A DNA stretch of 49,126 nt from positions 1 to 49,126 of the forward strand of contig JAPFDX010000041.1 in the NCBI GenBank assembly GCA_026168605.1, read 5' to 3'. Below, piece after piece: positions 32,780 through 41,835 of the stretch. The notes under the pieces were generated by a model, which did not search any database, had not been told where the DNA came from, and worked only from the letters and a program-made list of their open reading frames with translations. A program made the position numbers and the translations under genes. This stretch comes from Roseburia sp. GTDB lineage: Bacteria; Bacillota; Clostridia; Lachnospirales; Lachnospiraceae. How positions within the stretch are numbered: position 1 is the stretch's first letter; the number at the start of each line of letters is the position of its first letter.

Positions 32780-34906
32780 TTATAAATATTTTTTCTCAAA
32801 TGCCGCACGGTCCATCGGTTTTCCAAAATAAAAGCCCTGTATCATCTGTATCTTTGTCTTTTTCAGCGCGGCAAGCTGCTGTACCGTCTCGACACCCTCC
32901 ACGCAAACGCGGACTCCGATCGCGTGCGCAAGCTCTGCCACCATTGTCACAAACGCCTTCTGAAATTCATCCTTTCCGATGTCCGCCACAAAACAACTGT
33001 CGATCTTGATCACGTCAAGCGGCATCTCCCGGATATGGTTCAGGGACGAGTAGCCAGTTCCGAAATCGTCCAGCGCCACCCGCACGCCGAGCGCCCGGAT
33101 ACCGGCAAGCACCCGCTTCATGCGCACCATATCGTTGACGGCAAGCCCCTCTGTGACCTCAAGCGTCAGATTCCCGGGGGAAATCCCACTCTCCTCCACG
33201 ATTTTTTGGACGGTATCCACAATGTCCTTCTGCAAAAGCTGCACAACAGACAGATTGACGTTCACCTTGTACTCCGGGTGCCCCAGATCATTCCAGTATT
33301 TGCAGTTTCGGCACGCCTCGCGCAGCACAAACTCCCCGATCGGGTTGATCAGCCCCAGATACTCCGCCAGCGGCACAAACTCCGTGGGGGAGATCACGCC
33401 GAGCGCTCCGCAGTTCCACCGGAGCAGCGCCTCTGCGCCGACACAGTGGTCGCGCTCCCCCTCCACATTGACGATCGGCTGATAGATCACCTCAAACTCC
33501 TTACAGTCGTTTGCCAGCGCATCGCGCAGCCGTTTCTCCACATCCAGACGCTCAAACGACGTGGACTTTATGCGGCTGTCATAGAACTCGATCCTGTTCT
33601 TTCCGGCGCGCTTCGCCTCGTACAGCGCGATATCCAGCTTCTGGATCAGCTCCTCCACAGTGCTCCCGTCCCTCGGAAACTGTACGATGCCCATGCTCAT
33701 CGTACAGTAATAATCCGCATTCTTTAACTGCCACGGGCTGGAAAACAGCTCTGTGACTTTCTCCAGGATCTCCGGCAAACGCCGGTTGCCCTCCGCCGTG
33801 AGGATCGCCACAAACTCATCGCCGCCCATGCGGTAGCAGTGATGCCGCAGCTCCGGGATACCCCCAAGGCTGTCGGCAATTTTTTTCAGGAGGATATCCC
33901 CGTACTGGTGTCCCAGACCGTCGTTGATGTGCTTAAAATCATCCAGATCAATATATAAAAGCGCGCCCTCGCTGCCGCCCGCCTCCGCCTCGCGGATATA
34001 ACACGCAAGATCATGCTCACAACGCCTGCGGTTGTAAAGCCCCGTCAGAAAATCGTTGTTTGCCTGCTTCTCGATCTTCTGCTGGTACAGCTTCTTGTCC
34101 GTCACATCATAGATCGTTGACAGACGCACCTCTCGCCCGTCCACCCAGCGGATCGGCGTGCGCTGCAGATCAAACCAGCGCCCCGTCTTTTCATCGTACA
34201 CCTCGCGGAAATACTCACCGCCATCCTCCTTCTTCTCACGGACGCGGTACGGCTCCAACAGGGTATTCGTCATGCTCTCCGGAAGATGCCCCTGAAAACG
34301 CTGGTTGGTGTAGAGTATCTGCCCGCTCTCCGGATCGCGCACACAGACGCCGCAGCCCACATTTTCCAGCACAGCCTCCAGGGACGCATAGGAGTCCGCA
34401 AGCGACTTCTCCGCGATACGCCTCTGCTGCTCGGATTCCCGGCTCTTTAAAAACGCCTCCTGCGCCAGCATCTCCTCCATCTTCACCGCAAACATCTGTT
34501 TTGAGAGCGTTTCCAGAAAACGGATGGACTTATAGTACCGCTCCGGCGTCGTGCGCATGATATAGGACGGCACAACGGCGTCCGGCTGTTCCATAATGCC
34601 GATCACGATCCAGATTGCCTCGGTTTTTCCGCCCGCGCGGATGGAGACGCCGCACATTTTCACCAGATCCGTGCCGCAGTCCTCCTCCAGCACATTTTCA
34701 ATACCTTGATCCAGCAGCTTATTCATCAGGGACATATGCATATTTTTGTTCACGATACCGTGGATATACTCCAGCTCTTCCTTCTCCCCGTATGCCTTCG
34801 TGACAACGCCCCTCTCCCTGCTCAAGCACACCAGATAGACATTGTTCGCCTCGCAAAACCGGTTCTGAAGATTCTGCATCAGCGATGCATCCAAAAGTCC
34901 CTGCAT
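32780..34906 (-). CDS. PocR-like/PAS/GGDEF/EAL cyclic-di-GMP protein
   Basis: 708 residues. The N-terminus (1-115; GLLDASLMQNLQNRFCEANN) resembles a PocR-type sensory domain. A helical link and a PAS domain (about 170-280; SLEAVLENVGCGVCVRDPES) follow. GGDEF (about 285-440) has the intact RMGGDEF motif and no RxxD inhibitory site 5 residues upstream. EAL (about 455-708) has GAEALLRW, NVNLS, LDDFGTGYSS and EGVET, so catalytic residues appear present. It could both make and degrade c-di-GMP. It lies 7 bases after the HEAT-methyltransferase gene. No membrane helices, so it is cytosolic. Confidence 0.92.
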   Translation of the reverse strand: MQGLLDASLMQNLQNRFCEANNVYLVCLSRERGVVTKAYGEKEELEYIHGIVNKNMHMSLMNKLLDQGIENVLEEDCGTDLVKMCGVSIRAGGKTEAIWIVIGIMEQPDAVVPSYIMRTTPERYYKSIRFLETLSKQMFAVKMEEMLAQEAFLKSRESEQQRRIAEKSLADSYASLEAVLENVGCGVCVRDPESGQILYTNQRFQGHLPESMTNTLLEPYRVREKKEDGGEYFREVYDEKTGRWFDLQRTPIRWVDGREVRLSTIYDVTDKKLYQQKIEKQANNDFLTGLYNRRRCEHDLACYIREAEAGGSEGALLYIDLDDFKHINDGLGHQYGDILLKKIADSLGGIPELRHHCYRMGGDEFVAILTAEGNRRLPEILEKVTELFSSPWQLKNADYYCTMSMGIVQFPRDGSTVEELIQKLDIALYEAKRAGKNRIEFYDSRIKSTSFERLDVEKRLRDALANDCKEFEVIYQPIVNVEGERDHCVGAEALLRWNCGALGVISPTEFVPLAEYLGLINPIGEFVLREACRNCKYWNDLGHPEYKVNVNLSVVQLLQKDIVDTVQKIVEESGISPGNLTLEVTEGLAVNDMVRMKRVLAGIRALGVRVALDDFGTGYSSLNHIREMPLDVIKIDSCFVADIGKDEFQKAFVTMVAELAHAIGVRVCVEGVETVQQLAALKKTKIQMIQGFYFGKPMDRAAFEKKYL

Positions 34907-34913
34907 TTACTCT

Positions 34914-36416
34914 TTACCCCCTGTTGCCGTACTGTATGATATACAGATAAAACCTGTCCTTCTCACGGATGCAGTATTCCTGTATCAGACGATAGTCCCC
35001 ACGCAGTCTAAGCTGCTTCTTGATCAAGCCCTCCTCGTTTGCATACATTACGATAATGCTGCCGTTTTGCAACAATTCGGCGGATTTTTCAAAAAACCTG
35101 CTGTAAAAAACATCCATATCTTCCCTGGACTTCGCAGCGCTTCTCACCGGCATATTGGTGATGATCTCATCAAACAGATACCTGTGCTTAAAATCAAAAT
35201 AATCGCGGTTGATATAATTGATGCTCTCCCCCGCAGCCGCCGTATTTTCCCGCGCCATGCGGATCGCATCACCGAAAATGTCGATGCCGTACTTCTCACG
35301 CGCCGGCACGCAGATGTCCCGCTCGATCAGCATCGTACCGACGCCGCAGAACGGGTCTAAGATCTGCGCATCCTCCTTCAGATACGGCTTCGCCAGCCGC
35401 ACGAGCATCGCCGCCGTCGCCGGATGGATCGACGTTGCGATCGCATTCTTCCGGTAGGAAAAACGCCGCGCCGGAATGGTGAACAGCTTGTAAAATCCCA
35501 CAAATCCGCCGTCCCTCGTCTCTACCAGACGCAGCTCCACCTCATAGTGCTGCGTGGAGTTGATCAGTCTCCGTCCCGACAGCCGCTCCACCTCCGCTGC
35601 AAAGCGTTTCGCATAGACGCTCTTCGCATCAAGCGGCATCCGGCTTTTTAATTCGACGCGGAAATAAAACGGCGCGTCCTCCTTGTGGCACCCGGCGAGA
35701 AGATCCGCGAGCCCAAGCGCGCAGACTGCTGCCGCCGCCTGTCCCGGATCTGCCGGGAATCTGCCCTTTAACGGGAACAACATCTCCCGGTAGGTGCGCA
35801 GTCTTGTAAACGGCTTCACCCATTTCGTGTGCACCAGCACGCCGAGTGGATGGAGCGCCGTGCTTCTCTGGATCTCGGCGGACAGCTCCGCCACCTCCGC
35901 CATCGTCACCCCGCGCTGTTCTTTGTTCGTCGCCAGAAGAATGTCCTGCGCCTTTTCAAATCCGGTAAACGTGTGACGCCTGATGCCCTCAATGCCGGTG
36001 ATGATCTTCTCCAGCTCCCGCAGCTCCTCTGCCCTGTGCTTTCTCTCATTCTCCGGCACCTCTGCCGCCGCAAGCGCATCGCGGGCTCCCTTTAACTCCA
36101 CAAGATACTCCGACGCATCCAGCCTGCCGAGCGCGTTCAGATAAGAACTCCGCACAAAAAGTGTCGCCTCACGCTTATAAGCACAAAAAAGAGAACCCAC
36201 AGCCTCCTGCAATCCCAGATCTCCGATCAAAAGCGCAGCGTTCTTGCGCACCTTGGGCTCCTCATGCTGAAGGAGCGCCAGCAAAAAGCTTCCGTCCCCC
36301 ACCAGATTCAAAAGCCGGGTACGAGCCTCTTTCTCCTTGATCTGTCCGCGCAGCAGACTTAAGTTCTCTCTCACATTGATATTTTGCCTGATTTCCTCGT
36401 AATATTTCTCCAACAT
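34914..36416 (-). CDS. HEAT-repeat/UPF0020-type RNA methyltransferase-like protein
   Basis: 500 residues. Residues about 1-165 are helical HEAT-like repeats (LLQHEEPKVRKNAALLIGDLG). A central part (about 170-310) may be THUMP-like. The C-terminal UPF0020/Trm14-like methyltransferase has LDPFCGVGTMLIE as the SAM loop and DEIITNMPVRS in the position of the catalytic NPPY motif. Such enzymes usually modify rRNA or tRNA bases; the NMPV variant leaves activity uncertain. It is followed 7 bases later by the GGDEF/EAL gene. Function otherwise unknown. Confidence 0.8.
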   Translation of the reverse strand: MLEKYYEEIRQNINVRENLSLLRGQIKEKEARTRLLNLVGDGSFLLALLQHEEPKVRKNAALLIGDLGLQEAVGSLFCAYKREATLFVRSSYLNALGRLDASEYLVELKGARDALAAAEVPENERKHRAEELRELEKIITGIEGIRRHTFTGFEKAQDILLATNKEQRGVTMAEVAELSAEIQRSTALHPLGVLVHTKWVKPFTRLRTYREMLFPLKGRFPADPGQAAAAVCALGLADLLAGCHKEDAPFYFRVELKSRMPLDAKSVYAKRFAAEVERLSGRRLINSTQHYEVELRLVETRDGGFVGFYKLFTIPARRFSYRKNAIATSIHPATAAMLVRLAKPYLKEDAQILDPFCGVGTMLIERDICVPAREKYGIDIFGDAIRMARENTAAAGESINYINRDYFDFKHRYLFDEIITNMPVRSAAKSREDMDVFYSRFFEKSAELLQNGSIIVMYANEEGLIKKQLRLRGDYRLIQEYCIREKDRFYLYIIQYGNRG

Positions 36417-36451
36417 ACAGCTTTCCCTAATCCTTCCTGATATTAGGTATT

Positions 36452-37204
36452 CTACTGTATTTCCTGATTTTTGGCAATACCGTTCACTTCGATATAGGAG
36501 AGCAGATCCTCCTTAAACTGATACCACTCATCCTCGTGCTCCACATAGTATTTCGGACACTCCTTGCCCGTCACGTCATAATGGCGGATCACCTCGTCCG
36601 TTCCCAGATCATAGCGCCCCATCAGCCACGTCACGAGCTGCACCAGCGACTCGTACGTCGCCTCAGAAAATTCTCCCGTCTCGTCAGGGATGCAGCACTC
36701 GATGGAGATCGTGTCCTCATTCCTGTCATTCGAGGCATAGGCGACCTCATTGCACGGCACGCACTGGACGATCTCACCGTCGATGCCGATGACAAAATGG
36801 CTGCTGGCATAGGTCTCACCCGTGTCTTTCAGATTCTGGAAATAGCTGCGGTTCTGCTCCGCAGTCGTCCCCGGGTTTGCCGTGTAGTGCACGACAATGC
36901 CGCTGACCGTCGCAAGCGCCGTGCCGGGTCTGGAATACTCGTTGATGTCCAGAAACTCCACCTTGTAATCCGGCGCATCCGCCACATATTTGACCTCGTA
37001 CGCCATCACGACCTCCTCCTGCGTCTTTTTCTTCAAAAAATAAGACGCCAGAAAAATGACGAGTATGACCGCCACGGGCACACTGATCATAAGCGCGATG
37101 CGGATGCGGCGCTGTCTGCGCAGACGCGCCCTCCGTCTGTGGCGTCTTGCCTCACGCCTCCTGCGCTCCTCCTCCTCAATTCTGATCTCATCTTCGTATC
37201 TCAT
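36452..37204 (-). CDS. Membrane-anchored N-acetylmuramoyl-L-alanine amidase (amidase-2/PGRP type)
   Basis: 250 residues. The first 35 residues are extremely Arg-rich and cytosolic, then one membrane helix (about 35-55; IALMISVPVAVILVIFLASY). The extracellular amidase-2 domain has metal ligands His in GIVVHYTANPG, His in VIRHYDVTGKECPK and Cys of the same motif, plus SIECCIPDE. It cleaves the MurNAc-L-Ala bond of peptidoglycan and probably serves cell-wall remodelling. It is divergent from the DUF1275 gene. Confidence 0.88.
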   Translation of the reverse strand: MRYEDEIRIEEEERRRREARRHRRRARLRRQRRIRIALMISVPVAVILVIFLASYFLKKKTQEEVVMAYEVKYVADAPDYKVEFLDINEYSRPGTALATVSGIVVHYTANPGTTAEQNRSYFQNLKDTGETYASSHFVIGIDGEIVQCVPCNEVAYASNDRNEDTISIECCIPDETGEFSEATYESLVQLVTWLMGRYDLGTDEVIRHYDVTGKECPKYYVEHEDEWYQFKEDLLSYIEVNGIAKNQEIQ

Positions 37205-37354
37205 ACTGTTCTTCCGTTTTCCATCTTTTTGTTGACTTTTGCAAATACACGCGCTATCTTCTTTATATTACATATTACCGCAGAAAACACTGCCATTGTT
37301 TTAAAACTTTCTTAATTTATATTAAGATATTTGTAAAGTCAGGAGTTCAATATC

Positions 37355-38038
37355 ATGAAAACCAGAAACGTCCAAATGTCAGAATCACTTTCCGTCGCAC
37401 TGCTTCTTGCCTGCGTCGGCGGATTTCTGGAATCCTATTCTTTTTTGAGCCGGGACGGCGTATTCGCCAACTGCCAAACCGGAAATATCGTACTGCTCGC
37501 CATGTACCTTGCAGAAGGTGAATGGGCGCGCGTTCTCTCCTACCTGATCCCGATCGTCTCCTTTGTCGTCGGCGTCATTTTGACGGAGCTGATCCGCGGG
37601 TACGCGGACAACCATATCCTGCACTGGAGACAGTACATCGTGCTGCTGGAAGCCGCGCTGCTGGCTCTCGCAGGCTTTATCCCATCCGGCAGCCGGGACA
37701 TCATCGCGACGACGCTGATCGCCTTCTCCTGCTCCATGCAGGTCGAGGCGTTCCGCAAAGTAAAAGGTTCCGCCTACGCGACCACCATGTGTACCGGCAA
37801 TCTGCGCAGCGGAACCTTCCAGCTTTTTACTTATTTTTCAAAAAGAGACGCCGACAGCTTAAGGCGCGCCGGGCACTATTTTTCCATCATCGCCGTATTT
37901 ATGGGCGGCGCGATCCTCGGCAGTCTCACCACGGAGCTCTGGCACGAAAAAGCCATCTGGCTTTCCTGCGCGCTTCTTGTGCTCACCTTCGCGCTTCTGT
38001 TCGTCCGCCCGAACGACCGGGAACACACTATCGGATAA
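37355..38038 (+). CDS. DUF1275 (YoaK-type) membrane protein
   Basis: 227 residues, six or seven helices. Family signatures: CVGGFLESYSFLSRDGVFANCQTGNIV near the start, and ATTMCTGNLRSGTF in the middle. Function is not established for the family; it may be a transporter. AGGAG lies 8 bases before ATG 37355. Its 3' end overlaps the convergent flavin-reductase gene by 11 bases. Confidence 0.85.
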   Translation: MKTRNVQMSESLSVALLLACVGGFLESYSFLSRDGVFANCQTGNIVLLAMYLAEGEWARVLSYLIPIVSFVVGVILTELIRGYADNHILHWRQYIVLLEAALLALAGFIPSGSRDIIATTLIAFSCSMQVEAFRKVKGSAYATTMCTGNLRSGTFQLFTYFSKRDADSLRRAGHYFSIIAVFMGGAILGSLTTELWHEKAIWLSCALLVLTFALLFVRPNDREHTIG

Positions 38039-38648
38039 AATTCGTCTTTATGGCAGGCTCACGCTCCGGGAAGGTGACGCCTGCTTTTTTTCCGGCTTCT
38101 ATGCAGGAGAGCAGCCACGCCATATTTCTTCCGAGCGTGCGCATGGTCTGCATCCCCTCCTCGTCGCGTCTGACCTCCTCCGGGGTATTTCCGTGCACCT
38201 GATTCCAGTACTGTGAGGATACCACCGGCATACCGCTGATCGTGAAATATTTGTTGATCTGGTCAAACGCTGCAGAAGCGCCTCCACGGCGGCAGCTCAC
38301 AACTGCAGCCCCCGGCTTTCCGGCAAACACCGCGCTCTTTCCGTAGAATGCGCGGTCCAGAAATGAGGTGAGCGCGCCGGACGCCGCTGCGTAGTGCACC
38401 GGAGAGCCAAACACAAAGCCGTCCGCCTCCTTCGCCTTTTCCACAAACGCGTTGACACCGTCATCGACAAAGCATCTGCCCGTTTTCAGACAGGCGCCGC
38501 AGCCGATACAGCCTGCCACGGGAGCTGCACCGACCTGCACGATCTCCGTCTCCACGCCGCAGCCATTTAACGCTCCCGCCACCTCGCACAGCGCCGCGCA
38601 GGTGCACCCCTGCTCTCTCGGACTTCCGTTTACCAGCAATACCTTCAT
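38028..38648 (-). CDS. NADPH-dependent FMN reductase/flavodoxin-like protein
   Basis: 206 residues. The flavodoxin-like fold starts MKVLLVNGSPREQGCTCAAL with the FMN phosphate loop, and DGFVFGSPVHYAAASGAL is the second FMN contact. The cysteine set CIGCGACLKTGRC (48-60) resembles the iron-sulfur flavoprotein motif, but only three to four cysteines are in place, so an Fe-S cluster is possible rather than shown. It probably reduces flavins, quinones or nitro compounds with NAD(P)H. GAGG precedes ATG 38648. Confidence 0.85.
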   Translation of the reverse strand: MKVLLVNGSPREQGCTCAALCEVAGALNGCGVETEIVQVGAAPVAGCIGCGACLKTGRCFVDDGVNAFVEKAKEADGFVFGSPVHYAAASGALTSFLDRAFYGKSAVFAGKPGAAVVSCRRGGASAAFDQINKYFTISGMPVVSSQYWNQVHGNTPEEVRRDEEGMQTMRTLGRNMAWLLSCIEAGKKAGVTFPEREPAIKTNFIR

Positions 38649-38713
38649 AGTTTCAGCCTCTTTTCTTCCTTAAAATATCACGCCATACTTCCATCATATG
38701 AGAACGGATCGTC

Positions 38714-38962
38714 CTAATGTTCCTTAAAATAATTGCCCAGCATATAGCCGATACACCACACGCCGCCTGCAAGCGACAGATAACAAAATCCCTGAAGCAC
38801 CGCCATGCAGAGCTGTCCTACCGACAGACTGCCCGCCAGATGCGCCATCAGGATACCCCTGACCGGTCTGGTGAGGGTCAGCCATCCGCCAACATAACAC
38901 CATCCCAGGATTCCCAGCGTGTAAAACAGTACCGACACCGCCGTTTTCCATTTTTCTCTCAT
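38714..38962 (-). CDS. Two-helix small membrane protein, unknown function
   Basis: 82 residues from ATG 38962 (MREKWKTAVSV), with GGAG 9 bases upstream. Two or three hydrophobic segments: VSVLFYTLGILGWCYVGGWL and LCMAVLQGFCYLSLAGGVWC. It lies 18 bases after nrdG in the same direction and could be part of the nrdDG transcript. No recognised family. Confidence 0.55.
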   Translation of the reverse strand: MREKWKTAVSVLFYTLGILGWCYVGGWLTLTRPVRGILMAHLAGSLSVGQLCMAVLQGFCYLSLAGGVWCIGYMLGNYFKEH

Positions 38963-38980
38963 CCCGTAACTCTCCAAAAC

Positions 38981-39499
38981 TTACATGACCTCTGTAATCT
39001 CTCCGGTTCTGCAGTAATGCGCACAGTCGATCACTCTCTGGTTGCGCGAGCCCTTAAATTGCAGGGAAATATCCTTCTCCTCCGCGACAAAAGGTCCGTC
39101 CACCACAATATCCACAAGCCCTAACAGCTCTCCCGTGTCCTCGGTACAGCATTTTCCGCCGGGCGCAAGATCCACATCCAGCAGATACCCGGTATACGCC
39201 CAGACGTCCTTCCCCGGGCAGCGCTCCTTCACCCTCCGGACAAAAGGCAGCAGCGCCTTCTGGTTCTCCGGCTCAAACGGGTCGCCGCCGAGCAGCGTCA
39301 GTCCCCGGATGTAATCCGGCGCAAGGGAGGCGATGATCTCCTCCTCCACCTCCCCGGTGAACGGCTCGCCATAGGCAAACGACCACGTCTCCGGCTGGAA
39401 ACAGTCCTTACAGTGGTTTCTGCACCCGGACACGAACAGTACCGTCCGGATGCCTGTCCCATTTGCAATATCACAATACTTAATCGCTGAATAATTCAT
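38981..39499 (-). CDS. nrdG: Anaerobic ribonucleotide reductase activating protein
   Basis: 172 residues, typical. The radical-SAM motif CRNHCKDC places the cluster cysteines at 26, 30 and 33. LLGGDPFEPEN is the SAM-binding GGDP loop. NrdG installs the glycyl radical on NrdD by reductive cleavage of SAM. AGGAG lies 10 bases before ATG 39499. It follows nrdD by 15 bases in one operon. Confidence 0.95.
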   Translation of the reverse strand: MNYSAIKYCDIANGTGIRTVLFVSGCRNHCKDCFQPETWSFAYGEPFTGEVEEEIIASLAPDYIRGLTLLGGDPFEPENQKALLPFVRRVKERCPGKDVWAYTGYLLDVDLAPGGKCCTEDTGELLGLVDIVVDGPFVAEEKDISLQFKGSRNQRVIDCAHYCRTGEITEVM

Positions 39500-39514
39500 G
39501 CCGCGCTTCTCTCC

Positions 39515-41701
39515 TTATAAATGCAGCACGCGCTCTTTGATTTCCTGGGTTCTCCCCTGATTCCAGTACTGCGTTCCGATGTAGCCGCAGGTTCTTCTGG
39601 CAACGCTCATCTTCGTCTGGTCGCGGTTGCCGCAGTTCGGGCACTCCCACACCAGCTTTCCGTCCTCATTGACGATCTGGATCTCGCCGGAATAGCCGCA
39701 CTCCATACAGTAATCGCTCTTGGTGTTCAACTCCGCGTACATGATATTCTCATAGATATACTGCATCACGGAGAGCACCGCGTCGAGGTTGTTCTGCATA
39801 TTCGGAACCTCGACGTAGCTGATCGCCCCGCCCGGCGACAGTTCCTGAAACTGTGATTCGAACTTGAGCTTGTCAAATGCGTTGATCTGCTCCGTCACGT
39901 GCACATGATAGCTGTTCGTGATGTAATTTTTGTCCGTCACGCCCGGTATCATGCCAAAACGCTTCTGAAGGCATTTTGCAAATTTATAGGTGGTGGACTC
40001 GAGCGGTGTGCCGTATAAGCTGAAATCGATGTTGTGTTTTTCCTTCCACACATTGCAGGCGTCGTTTAAGCGGCGCATGACGCGCAGTGCGAACTCCGTT
40101 CCCTCCGGCTCCGTGTGGGAAACGCCCTTCATGTATCTGGTACACTCACAGAGTCCCGCATAGCCGAGCGAGATGGTGGAATAGCCGTTAAACAACAGCT
40201 TGTCGATGGTCTCGCCGCGCTTTAGGCGCGCCAGCGCGCCGTTCTGCCAGAGGATCGGCGCAACGTCCGACGGCGTCCCTTTCAGGCGCTCATGTCTTGC
40301 AAGCAGCGCGCGGTAGCACAACTCCAGCCGCTCATCCATCAGCTCCCAGAATTTGTCCTCGTCCCCGCCGGAGGAGCAGGCGACGTCCACCAGATTTAAG
40401 GTGACAACGCCCTGGTTGAATCTGCCGTAATACTTCTTGCCCGGCACATAGTTGTTCGCATTCGCATAATTTTCTGTCGTGCGGTCCACCGTCAGGAACG
40501 AGCGGCAGCCCATGCAGGTATAGCAGTTGCCCTGCTTTAACTTCTTCATGATCTTCTCGGAAATGTAGTCCGGCACCAGACGCTTTGCGGTGCACTCCGC
40601 AGCCAGCTTTGTGAGATACCAGTACTTCGTGCCCTCGCGGATATTGTCCTCCTCCAGCACATAGATCAGCTTCGGGAACGCCGGCGTGATGTAGACGCCC
40701 TGCTCATTCTTCACGCCCAGGATCCGCTGGTGGAGCATCTCCTCGATCACGGCGGCAAGGTCGTCGCGCAACTGTCCCTCCGGAACCTCGTTTAAATACA
40801 TAAACACGGTGATAAACGGCGCCTGCCCGTTCGTGGTCATCAGCGTGATCACCTGATACTGTATCATCTGCACGCCGCGGTTGATCTCCTCCTTCACGCG
40901 CAGCTCCGCGATCTGACAGACCCTCTCCTCGGTCGGCTCGATGCCCGTCGCCTCAAGCTCCTCCCGCACCTGTCTGCGGAACTTCTGGCGGCTGACCTCG
41001 ACAAACGGCGCCAGATGTGAGAGTGAAATGCTCTGTCCCCCGTACTGGGAGCTCGCGATCTGCGCGATCGCCTGCGTCGCGATATTGCAGGCCGTCGAAA
41101 AGCTCTTCGGCGGATCGATCATCGTCTCGCTGATCACTGTTCCGTTCTGGAGCATATCCTCCAGGTTGACCAGACAGCAGTTGTGCATATGCTGTGCGAA
41201 GTAGTCCGCGTCGTGAAAATGGATAATGCCCTTCTCGTGCGCCTCCACAATGTCCGGTGAGAGCAGAAAACGTCTCGTAATGTCCTTGCTGACCTCGCCC
41301 GCCATGTAATCGCGCTGCACGCTGTTGACCGTCGGGTTCTTGTTCGAGTTCTCCTGCTTTACCTCCTCGTTATTGCACTCCAGCAGACTTAAGATCTGCT
41401 CGTCCGTCGAGTTGGATTTGCGCACCAGCTCCCTCTTGTAACGGTATGTGATGTAATTGCGCGCAACGTTAAACGCGCGCTGGCTCATGATCTGGTTCTC
41501 CACCATATCCTGTATCTCCTCGACACTCGGAGACCGTTTCATGTTCTCGCACGCCTTTTCCACGTTCGCCAGAATCGTCTGGATCTTGTCCTCGTCCAGC
41601 TTCTCGTAATCGATCACACTCTCGTTCGCCTTGCGGATCGCCGCCTCGATCTTCCTTAAATCGAAAACATCCTCGCTTCCACTTCTCTTGATAATCTTCA
41701 T
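39515..41701 (-). CDS. nrdD: Anaerobic (class III) ribonucleoside-triphosphate reductase
   Basis: 728 residues. An ATP-cone domain (1-95; KRSGSEDVFDLRKIEAAIRK) regulates overall activity. The catalytic barrel contains CLVNLEDMLQNG and CMGCRSFLT. The C-terminus has the zinc cysteines CMECGY and CPNCG and the glycyl-radical loop RRTCGYIG with radical Gly706. It reduces NTPs to dNTPs without oxygen. ATG 41701 is chosen by alignment to family starts (MKIIKRSG); AAGGGG lies about 11 bases upstream. The frame is open to 41737 but that part is not conserved. A promoter with NrdR-like boxes lies upstream. Confidence 0.96.
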   Translation of the reverse strand: MKIIKRSGSEDVFDLRKIEAAIRKANESVIDYEKLDEDKIQTILANVEKACENMKRSPSVEEIQDMVENQIMSQRAFNVARNYITYRYKRELVRKSNSTDEQILSLLECNNEEVKQENSNKNPTVNSVQRDYMAGEVSKDITRRFLLSPDIVEAHEKGIIHFHDADYFAQHMHNCCLVNLEDMLQNGTVISETMIDPPKSFSTACNIATQAIAQIASSQYGGQSISLSHLAPFVEVSRQKFRRQVREELEATGIEPTEERVCQIAELRVKEEINRGVQMIQYQVITLMTTNGQAPFITVFMYLNEVPEGQLRDDLAAVIEEMLHQRILGVKNEQGVYITPAFPKLIYVLEEDNIREGTKYWYLTKLAAECTAKRLVPDYISEKIMKKLKQGNCYTCMGCRSFLTVDRTTENYANANNYVPGKKYYGRFNQGVVTLNLVDVACSSGGDEDKFWELMDERLELCYRALLARHERLKGTPSDVAPILWQNGALARLKRGETIDKLLFNGYSTISLGYAGLCECTRYMKGVSHTEPEGTEFALRVMRRLNDACNVWKEKHNIDFSLYGTPLESTTYKFAKCLQKRFGMIPGVTDKNYITNSYHVHVTEQINAFDKLKFESQFQELSPGGAISYVEVPNMQNNLDAVLSVMQYIYENIMYAELNTKSDYCMECGYSGEIQIVNEDGKLVWECPNCGNRDQTKMSVARRTCGYIGTQYWNQGRTQEIKERVLHL

Positions 41702-41777
41702 AAATGACAAACCCCTTCTTGTATTTCCTATGTACATATGCCACGTACCCGTGGCATCATAATCAGTCGCAAAAATA

Positions 41778-41827
41778 ATTATACAATATCTTGTGCTTTT
41801 GTCAATCCGTTTTTCTATATTCTGTGG
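41778..41827 (-). promoter_or_regulatory. nrdDG promoter with paired NrdR-like boxes
   Basis: Minus strand: TTGACA (41805-41800) and TATAAT (41783-41778) with a 16-base spacer. The box GCACAAGATATTGTAT (41796-41781) matches 13 of 16 of the recalled NrdR consensus acaCwAtATaTwGtgt. A second, weaker box CCACAGAATATAGAAA (41827-41812) lies exactly 31 bp away. NrdR represses nrd genes from two boxes about three turns apart. Confidence 0.7.
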
Positions 41828-41835
41828 TAGACAGA

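Noticed and set aside
37319-37339. A further ATATTAAGAT copy upstream of the DUF1275 gene, possible third KdpE site
   Set aside because: Only one half-site matches; the base run at the expected second position agrees at about half the bases, so chance is likely.
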